Source: Letharia columbiana (Eukaryota > Ascomycota > Lecanoromycetes > Lecanorales > Parmeliaceae). From it: a stretch of 64,000 bases of DNA. The notes beneath the pieces were generated by a model, which saw only the letters and a program-made list of their open reading frames with translations, was not told where the DNA came from and made no database searches. Positions 54,681 to 64,000 of this stretch are shown here, one piece after another (the stretch's first letter is position 1; each line of letters opens with the position of its first letter). The stretch lies in the NCBI RefSeq assembly GCF_014066305.1, contig NW_023501094.1, positions 248,001-312,000 on the forward strand, written 5' to 3'. The translations under genes and the position numbers were made by a program.

Positions 54681-57600
54681 GTAATTATGAGAAGTAACTA
54701 CTTATAATACTAAGCTAAGATTCTTATTAAGATATCTTCTTAATAGATACGAAGATAGATAAAATTATATACTTATATAATTACGATAGCTTACTATAAT
54801 AATATATCGTTAATAAAAAAATATAGCGATCTCGATATATATATAAGTAAAGAGTATAAGTTATTATAAAGTTAAGTAAATATAATAGTAAGGCTCTTAT
54901 ATAATTAGTTTCTTTCTTCTCGATATTATAATCGTAATAGCTTTCTTTATAATAGACTTCGAAGGTTTTATTAACGATAAGGTACTATTATAATAGTATA
55001 ATTAATTATAAAAGACTTCTATAAATGCGATAGAGGTATTATAGATAGTAGCTTTAATAGCGAAGATAGTAATAGTATAATAGTATAATCGATTACGAAA
55101 GGCTTTTATAAATACGTCGTTAATAGCGGAGATAGATAGTAGCTCTAATAGAGGCGATATAGCGATCTTATAGTCTTTTATTAATTTCGAAGTATCGTCT
55201 AGCTATTTAATATTATATTATTAATTATACTTAGAGTTATATTCTTTTTAATATATTAGATATTTAATTAAATAATCTTTATTACGACGTCTAATACGCT
55301 TATTAAATAAGAATTATAGTTTATATAACTTATAATTATTAATATTATCTTTTATATAAATAGAATTAGACTTCTTTAATAATAGTCTATAAAAGAGATT
55401 AATATTAGCGAGCTATAGTTCTAGCTATACTATTAAGAATATAAGATAAACTCTTTAATAATTAGATATATCGAGATAATAAGCTTATTTATTTATCTTA
55501 ATAATAATTTTAAAAAAGTTAATATAGTGTTAATTAATCTTATTTATCTTAATAATATTAATAGATTATAAAATAGAGTAGTCTTTATATAAATATAAGA
55601 GTATTTTATCTTTCTTTCTAAAGTATATAGATTAATACTTATAATTATAATAAAATTTCTAAGATATTTAAATAAAGCTTATTATATTAATAGCTTTAAC
55701 TCTAATAATAATATATATCTATTATAATAATTCGAATAATATAATAAGATTAAGAGTTTTATTTAGAGGAAATTTATAGAATAGCTTATTCGATAACTTA
55801 ATTATAATAGTTAACTATATATTATTAAATAGTACTTATATATATAAAAGAATAATAGACTATATTAAAGGCTTCTCTAAGAATATATAAATAGAAATAT
55901 AAAGTAATTTTAGTCGTCTAATTAATACGTTTATTACTATTATTTATCTAGAAATAATAAATTATAGAGTATAGTAGTTTAACTTTTAATCTATCGAATA
56001 TAGCTTTTTATAGTTTTAATAGAAATTTAAGATCTCTATTAAATAGTAAGATCTTTAATATTCTTTAATTATTTATATTAAGGCGATTTAATAAAGTAAT
56101 AATCTACTCTTTAATATCTTTAAATAGATTTATTAGAAATATAAGTAATTCGCTTTATAAATTTATCTATAATAATTATTATATAATTAAATTTCTTATT
56201 AGATAATAATATAGTAAGAATAAAATTAAGTATTAAGATATAAAAAGATAAAATAAAACTCTTTATAAATTATAGATAATTATAAGACTTATAGCGATAA
56301 GTTTATAATATTAGATACTTAGAATAATACTTAATATAGCTATAAAGATATTTAAATAATTCTTATATATATTATAATTTAAAGATTATATTAAAAGATC
56401 TTTCGAAATCTAGATAATTATCTCTATAGGCGATTTCGAGAATATCTTTAATTAGCGATTAGAGATATATATAATTATTTTAAATTAATAAATTTATTCT
56501 TATAAAAAATAAGATTAGAGTTTATAATATTATAAATAAAAGAAAGCTTAACACTCTTCGCTCTTTAAGTTATTAGCTTTATATTAATATTTATAATATT
56601 AATAATTCTTATTTAATATAAATCTATATTATATTTAATAAGAAGCCTATTATAAAAGACTTTATTTATCTCTATTATAATAATAGAGTAATTATAAATA
56701 TTATTATAATTTATTACTTATATAATATAGATATATAAGATATTAAGCTTTAAGTAATCTTTAAATAATATTAATTTATTAATATTTATAAGGCGTAAAA
56801 AAGCGTCTAATATAATATATTTCTTATTAAACTTATATCTTATATCGAGATAAAATTAATAAAGAAATTAAAAAGTATATATTAGTTATATATTTAGTTT
56901 TATTATAAATATTATAAAAGTAATAGAAGATTACTTTATAATATCGAGAATAATTAAATAATTAATTTAAATAATAATAAATCGCTTAAATAACTTTATA
57001 AGATATTAAATCTTCTTAATAATTTATATAAATTCTACTATCTCGAGTTTTATAGACTAATAATTCTTTTTAATAAAAGTTAATATTCTTAATAAGTATA
57101 TAATTAGCTTTATAATAGTTCTAGATAATTACTTAATATTAGCTATAATAATATATTTCTTTTTAATATAAAATATTTATATATCGAAATCTTATTTTCT
57201 AGAGATATTTAGATCTATTTATAGATCTTTATTTAAATTAAAATATATAAGTAATAAGAGTCTATTTAAAGCTTTCTATAGGCTTTTAAAGCTTTATTTT
57301 TTTTATAAAGAAGTCTTTAATAGATAAAGCTTAAAGAAGTAAATATAATATAAATTATTTTTAATAAATATCTCTTTAAATAAGTAAGTCTTTAATATTT
57401 ATAGAGAATTAGTAAGCTATGTGTAATAGTAAATTAAACTTTTTAAATAGTCTATTAATTTAAGATAATATTTAAGATCGTTAAGTATATTAAAATAGAC
57501 GATCTTATTAATAACTTTTAACTTATTTTTAGCTATTATTATATTAAAAAAATTAATTTAATAATCTAATAGATTAATATTAAGATATTTTAGAAAGATT

Positions 57601-60600
57601 TTTATAGATAGTAATAATAATATTATACTTAATTAAGATTTAAAATAACTTTTATAGATATATAATATATTTCTTTAAGGTCTTAAAGTTTAATATAATA
57701 TTATTAATATATACTTAAATAAAGTCTTTAATAGATTATAGAATTTTATTAATCTATCGTTATATATAAGTTATAAAATTTATATATTCTTATAATTAAT
57801 ATATTAAAAGTCTTTTAATCTTAATAAGAAATTATAATAAGTATATAGCGATTATTATAGTAAATAAGTTATTAATAAAAGAAAGATATTATATCGAGTA
57901 TAGATAAATAAATATATTCTAATAGTCTTATTATAATATCTAATTATAATAATATAAGATATATATCTAAAATAATAAGATTATTAAGGCCTCTAATATT
58001 TATTATAGCTCTTTTCTTTTACTTATTATTTAATAGTATTTTTTAAATTATAAATATAAAATAGCTAAATAAAATAGACTTAATAATATATTTAAGTCTA
58101 TCTTATTATTATAAATTATTAAATATATTATTAATTATTATTTTATTATTAATATCTAAAGAATAGATCTTAATATAATTTAACTTTAATAGTTTATTTT
58201 ATTAGTTATCGCGTAATATAATCTTTATTTAATTATATTTAAATACTTTAATAAAGTCTTTATCTCTTTATAAGATAGAAAATTTATTAATTAGATCTAT
58301 TAGAATCTAAGTATTATATTTATTATTATAAATTATAATATTATTTAATAATTTAATCTCTTTAATAAGATTTAATTAAGATATAATAGCGTTATAAATA
58401 AGCTATAAAAGACTATTAGTTATATTTATTAATACTATTATAATAAAAATAATTATTTTCTTAATTTAATTACTTATAATAGATTTATCTATAAAAGACT
58501 TCGATAAAGACTTTATAAAGAAGATATTTTTATAATTAACTTTATATAGTATATCTAGATAAAGTTTTTTAGAAATTTAAATAATTTAATTAATTTTATT
58601 TTTAATTAGAATTTTAATAATATATAAATTTATAAGATAAGCGTATAGAGTTAAGTTTCGCTATACTATTAACTTAAAAATATAATCTCTCTTAAATAAT
58701 TCTTTAAAAGAGTTAATAGATATTATAATATCGATATAAAATATTATAATTAGAGCTTTATAAATATAAATAATATATCTCTAATATAAATTATATTATT
58801 AATTAATAATATTAATAGTAATAGTATAGCTATTAATATATACTTTAACTTAAATAATATTAAATATAATCTTCTTAAGATCTATAATATTATTTTTTAA
58901 TAATATATAGGCTTTTAGATTATTAATAAGATAAATCTCTCTTTAAATATAATAGAGAATCTTACTATTATCTATCTTATTAATAGAAATATATATTAAA
59001 ATTAGAATATATTTATTAATATTATATATAGCTAAATCTAAGCCCTTAATATAAAGAGATAAGATTATTTTTTAAATTTTTATAAGAGATAGTAATATTA
59101 ATAGTTATAATTTATCTCACTAAAGTAACTTTATAATTAATATTAATATAAATCTTCTTATTAATTATATTAAACTATAGATATATAAAGATATAAATAT
59201 AATTTTACTCTCGAAAAGTAACTTTTATATCTAGATTAAACTTTTTAATAAAGTTAAAGTTAATAATTTTAATAGAATAAAAGTCTTAATAATAGAAGAC
59301 TTCTAATTAATAAACGAAAGGCTTTTATTTAACTACAAAAGGCTTTTATAAATAATCTTTTTAGCTATAAAAGGCTCTTATAAATAACTCTTTTATAAAT
59401 ATTTATAAAGTTTTATTTTTAATATAAATAATATATCGTAGTTTTAATAGATTATATAAATATCGACGAAGTTAATATAGATCTCTTTATATAACTATTC
59501 TTTATAATTATTAGCGAAGCTTTTCTTAGATAATTCGCCTTAATAAGCTTTTTATACTTTATTATATTCTTAAAAGATATTAGATTAATTCTTATTAATA
59601 TAATTAGCTTAATTATAAACTATTTAATTATTATAATTAGCTTAATAAATAGCGATCTAACTATAATAGATATCTTATAACTATTATAGCTACTTATCTC
59701 TATTACTTTAATAATTATAATTATCTTATCTTAAAAATCTTTTATCTTAAGAAGAATTTAATTACTTAAATTAATTCGAGAATATTAAATTTAATATATT
59801 TAAAGAATTGGCGATTTAAAGGTATAGCGATATAATAAGTAAATAATTATCTTATAAAGAAGCGTATTACTAATTTAATTAATAATCGTATTATTAATTA
59901 TTATAAGCGTATTATTCTTTATTATAAGATTTATTCTAATAGCTAGAAGACTATCGCGAATAGAATTAAAATTAAAAAAAAAGTTAAATAATTAATTTTT
60001 ATAGTTCTATTAATCTTAATAATTAATATTTAATTAATCTTATTAAAGATCTTATTAAAAGATTTAATTATTACGTTATTATTATAGTAATTAACTTTAT
60101 TAAAATCTTTAATAAAATAATCTAGATATCTTAAATTATATATTTTTCTTTAATTTAAATATTTAAATAAATAAAGAAATCGATATTATAATAGATAATA
60201 AATTTATAAAAGTATATAAGTCTACTATAATATCTTAATAGATAAATATTAATTAATTTTTAATATTATCTATATTAGTAGATTTAATATAATAAATAAC
60301 TACTTATATATAGCTCGAAGGCTCTCTTCTATTATATATATTTATTAGAGTATACTTCTTAATAATAAAATAAGCGAGTATTATTTTAATTAATTTCTTA
60401 AATTATCTTAATAATATCTTATATTATTTCTTAATATCGTTATCTATTTATAGATTAAGCTTCTTAAAATTTAATAACTTAATAATATATTATAATAACG
60501 CTATATCTCTTAATACTATATTAAAATTAACTTTAATTATAAAAAGTCTTTTATAATAACTATATCTTATAATTATTTAATAAAAAGAATAACGCTATAA

Positions 60601-61790
60601 AAGTAGATATCTTTATTAATTATAACGATCTCATTTTCTCTATAGAATTTATCGAGATAAGAGATTAAAGTAATTAAGATTTAATAAATTTTATTAATTA
60701 AAAGTACTTAATAAGATAGATAGCTTTTTAGATAAATCTTATAGCCTTAATTATTTTATAAAGTTTATAGAATTAAATAATATTTATAGATTCTATAATA
60801 CTTAGATTATAGCTCTTTAAATAATATTATTAATATCTTATTAAAGCTATTAATAATTAAGAGAAGAATTTAAAGTTATAATATTATTATAGATTATAAT
60901 CTCTATAAAGATCTTAAATATAGAAAAAGAATATTTACTAGATAAGCTTATTAATATAAAACTTTTTATTTAAATAATTTTTAAAGATTTTTATATAGCT
61001 AGTAAGAGAGAGCTTAATAAAGATAAATTTAATAGAATAATATTAATTAAAGAAGATTTTAATAGCTCTACTAGCTATATAATAAGATTATTAAAATCTC
61101 TAATTATCTTATAAAAGAAAGATTTATTAATAGTTTAATCTAATAGCTATAATACTAATAACTTAAATTCTAAAAAATTAAATTTAATTTTTACTCTATT
61201 ATTTTATAATATAGATAAAAATCTTAATAGCTTTAAGAGGCTTAAAAATATAAGTAATAAGATATTAAATTATAAATACTATTGAAGGCTTTAATAGATT
61301 AAGATATAAATATACTATTTTAATAAAGTCGTCGATTTAAAAGACTAATATAATTATTTTTTAATTAATATAGATATAAATAACATTAATATTAAGAAGA
61401 TATTCTATTAGATTAAAATTACTTATTAAATTAATAAGATAGTAAAGACTTTTAATTAATAAATAAAAGAGCGTATTAGCGAAAGGCTTAGATAGTAGAA
61501 TAGCTATAAAGAATTAAGTAAATAAAGTACTATTAAATAAATAAATAATAATAAGAGAAGCTTCTAGATTATTCGATAGTTAATTAATATCGAATAATAA
61601 TATTACTATTATATTATAAGAGTAATATAAAAATATAAATATAATAAGTAATATATAGTAAAGATAATTATTCTTCTACTAAGAAGTAACTACTTATAAT
61701 ACTAAGCTAAGATTCTTATTAAGATATCTTCTTAATAGATACGAAGGTAGATAAAATCATATACTTATATAGTTACGATAAATATTATAG
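54681..61790 (-). mobile_element. Ty3/gypsy element, copy B (minus), near full length
   Basis: It repeats copy A with a period of about 3.50-3.56 kb. GAAGTAACTACTTATAATAC lies at 51187 and 54691, and the RT box at 54122 matches that at 57685-57711. It then continues for a further 3.4 kb of A+T-rich sequence, presumably gag and protease. A second LTR-like copy (about 61615-61790, TATAAGAGTAATATAAAAAT...GAAGTAACTACTTATAATAC) closes it. The left LTR lacks about its first 65 bp. All frames are broken. Confidence 0.65.
61615..61790. repeat. LTR-like terminal copy of the minus-strand gypsy element
   Basis: Positions 61615-61790 match 51119-51290 base for base, apart from scattered transitions. The match ends abruptly before the homopolymer block, so the LTR is truncated or mis-assembled. 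Confidence 0.65.
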
Positions 61791-61799
61791 TTATTTTAT

Positions 61800-61817
61800 T
61801 AAAAAAAAAAAAAAAAT

Positions 61818-61849
<32 letters not shown>

Positions 61850-61956
61850 TTTAAAAATAAATAAAAAAAAAAAAAAAAAATTAAAAAAAAAAAAAAAAAA
61901 TTTTTTTAAAAAAAAATATTTATTTTTTAAAAAAATATAAAAAAAAAAAATTTTAT
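61800..61956. other. Poly-A / poly-T block
   Basis: About 155 bp is made almost only of alternating long A and T runs (runs of 8-20). It sits exactly where the LTR-like copy breaks off. No biological motif is seen; an assembly or gap-filling artefact is plausible. Confidence 0.8.
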
Positions 61957-63089
61957 CTATGTTTCTTTCTTTATAAAAATATATAAAAACTTTAAACTTA
62001 GAGCTCTTATACTTTAGAATCTTTTTTAAAATTTTATATAAAGTATTAGATTTTAACGCTAATCTACTTTTAGAATTAATTTAAATTTACTACTTTTTTA
62101 AAGAAAGAATTTTTTCTAAAAGAAGTAATGGCTATAAGAGTTACTTAATTCCCTTATCTTTTTAAATAACTTTTCTTCTTTTAAAAAAATTTATCTCTTA
62201 TTTTTAATATCTTTCTTTCTTCTTAATAAAGCTTTATTTTTATTTTATTTTTATATCTTTTTTATAATAAAGTATAATTATTTATAATTAACGAAGTTAG
62301 AAAATCTATTTTATTAGAGTTAACGATTTTACTTATCTTTTAATTTTAAACTTTTTTAATAAGAAAATTCTAAACTTTATAAGTAGATTTTTAATAAGAA
62401 TTATTATTAGATTATTAAATTAATTATATAGACTTATAATCTATCTATCGACGTTTTACGTAATTAAGATTTATATATTTAACGAAATCGATCTTAGAGT
62501 AGTAACTCGTTCTCTTCTTTAAAGACTACTCGATTAGAGAAATCTCTTATCTATTCTCTTTTTAAAATTATAGTTTTAAATCTATAAATACTCTAATAAG
62601 AGTAGTTATTATCTTTATATAAGAAGTTTATTATTATATAAATAATAATTACTTTTTATTTAATAAGCTAAAATAACTCGCCTTAAATTTAAAAATATCT
62701 TTATTTTCGAGAATTTAAGTCTTAACTTAAGAGGTTATATAAACGTCTTTTTAAAGTTATTATTTTCTTTTTTTTTAAAGATAATTTAATATTCTCGTCT
62801 TAATAATAGAACTTTTCTTTCTAAACTTAATAAAGATAAAAAAAGAAGATTTATTAGTCTTTTCTTATTACTATTTATAATATTTATATAAAGAACTTAA
62901 TCTCTTTTTAATTAATCTTAATTTATCTTTCTTTTTATTACTTTTAAATTCTATATTAAAAATAAACTCGACTTTAAAGAAATTAAGTATATTAAATTTT
63001 TAGAATTTTTATATAGTTATAGACTTAATAAATAGAATTCTCTTTTTATTAGATTAAGCTATATTTAATAAAATATTAATAAAAATTAT
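61957..63089. repeat. RIP-degraded sequence, element unknown
   Basis: The stretch is A+T-rich and nearly free of CpA/TpG, without frames or similarity to the other elements that I could see. Confidence 0.6.
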
Positions 63090-64000
63090 TAAATAAAGGC
63101 TATAAATTAAATTAAATTATATTAAGTAATAATTTTTTTCTAAGTCAAATCGAACTCTAATCGCTTTATATACGTTTTTAACCTATATATAAATATCTAT
63201 ATAAGAGAGAGGCGTTAAGATCTAATTAGAAAGGTATATCGAGTATAAAGAATTAATTTATAATAATTACCTATAAAAAATAGAGAAAGACTATATTCTT
63301 ATAATAAGAAGTATCGAAATATCGAAAAGAAATAAAGATAATTTATTAATTAGTAATATAAATTTCATATTATCTCCTACCGTAGTAAAATCTTTCGAAT
63401 AATAAAATAGCTATTAGACAGTAAGATAATTTTAATTCGATTCAAATTTATATCGTTCTTTTATTTATAGAGATATATATTAATTATAATAGTAGATTCT
63501 TCTCTTATAACGTTATTATAGTAATATATTATATTAATATAATAGAGAATAATAGACTAAATTATAGTAATATTCTCCGCTTACTAAGTAATAATTTAAT
63601 ATAAAATTATAGAGAGTATATAACGTGGGATCTTAGAGAGCTAAGTCGTATTCTTAACGATAATAGTCTTATTACCGCTTAGTTTCTCCGTAGTATTCTC
63701 CGTAGTATTCTCTCGTAGTATTCTCCGCATTTATCTATTATAGTTTCTTCTCTTACTTTTTAATATAATAAGATAATAGACTAAGTTATAATAATATTCT
63801 CCGCTTACTAAATAATAATTTAATATAAAACTATAAGAGTATATAACGTAGATCTTAAAGAGCTAAGTCGTATTCTTAATACTAAAAGCCTTATTACCGC
63901 TTAATTTCTCCGTAGTATTCTTTATAGTATTCTTTATATTTTCTTTTTCTATTATATTTTTTTACTTTTATTTTTATTATATTAATTAATTAATTAAATA
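63090..64000 (+). repeat. Long-form member of family X, cut by the window edge
   Basis: It starts AAATAAAGGCTATAAATTAA (degraded family start), then CTAAGTCAAATCGAACTCTA and the AGAGAGGCG coding-like block. It then has the ATCTTARAGAGCTAAG units near 63631 and 63850, which match the 176 bp repeats at 49365-49895. Confidence 0.6.

Noticed and set aside
35300..64000. Centromere
   Set aside because: A long RIPed retroelement block would fit a regional centromere, but ordinary A+T-rich isochores look the same. No sequence feature is diagnostic.
1..64000. CRISPR array, bacterial operon or prophage
   Set aside because: Spliceosomal introns and fungal orthologues show a eukaryotic chromosome, and the repeats are transposon-derived, not spacer arrays.
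1..64000. tRNA or rRNA genes
   Set aside because: I looked for GGTTCGAATCC-type B boxes with a paired acceptor stem and for conserved rRNA blocks. None was convincing.

Overview
The window is nuclear DNA of a filamentous ascomycete (Pezizomycotina). The class cannot be fixed from sequence alone; Dothideomycetes or Lecanoromycetes fit the look of the genes. The evidence is dense genes with many 45-165 bp introns (GTRNGT...YAG), fungal-specific orthologues (SDE2, GEP3, HUL4, MRP49, PSP1), and long A+T-rich blocks in which CpA and TpG have almost vanished. That last pattern is the signature of repeat-induced point mutation (RIP).

Layout. Positions 1-2450 are a RIP-degraded repeat desert. Positions 2450-3803 hold a transposase fragment and a 501 bp MITE-like element. 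Positions 4246-35162 are a gene island with 14 recognisable housekeeping genes: a conserved unknown nuclear-looking protein, SEC31 (COPII coat), an RRM protein, a B12D/NDUFA4-like protein, COX12, MRP49 (mitoribosome), an M20-family amidohydrolase, RPS10, SDE2 (ubiquitin-fold spliceosome factor), GEP3 (mitochondrial circularly permuted GTPase), HUL4 (HECT E3 ligase), RPL15, a coiled-coil unknown, PSP1 and NFU1. Six of these probably act in mitochondria. No operon-like pathway links them. The only striking pairing is the divergent COX12 / B12D-like pair over a 242 bp shared promoter.

Positions 35290-64000 are an almost uninterrupted RIP-mutated graveyard. I could recognise several nested elements. 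One is a 6.5 kb Ty3/gypsy element with two 190 bp LTRs (37291-43827). A second gypsy element (about 43.9-48.65 kb) has a reverse transcriptase frame physically split by a roughly 600 bp, younger repeat unit. Two head-to-tail copies of a third gypsy element lie on the minus strand (51119-61790). A repeat family occurs in short (0.47-0.8 kb) and long (about 1.74 kb) forms that share both ends. In several places old coding sequence reads through the damage, with TAT or TAC where Cys or His is expected, AAT for Asp, and TAA or TAG for Gln, Arg or Trp.

Two conserved genes (SEC31 and NFU1) each carry one apparent extra base in a C/G homopolymer, which points to assembly error rather than gene death. 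Gene models were built by hand. Exon sums divide by three in every model, after removing one base each from SEC31 and NFU1.
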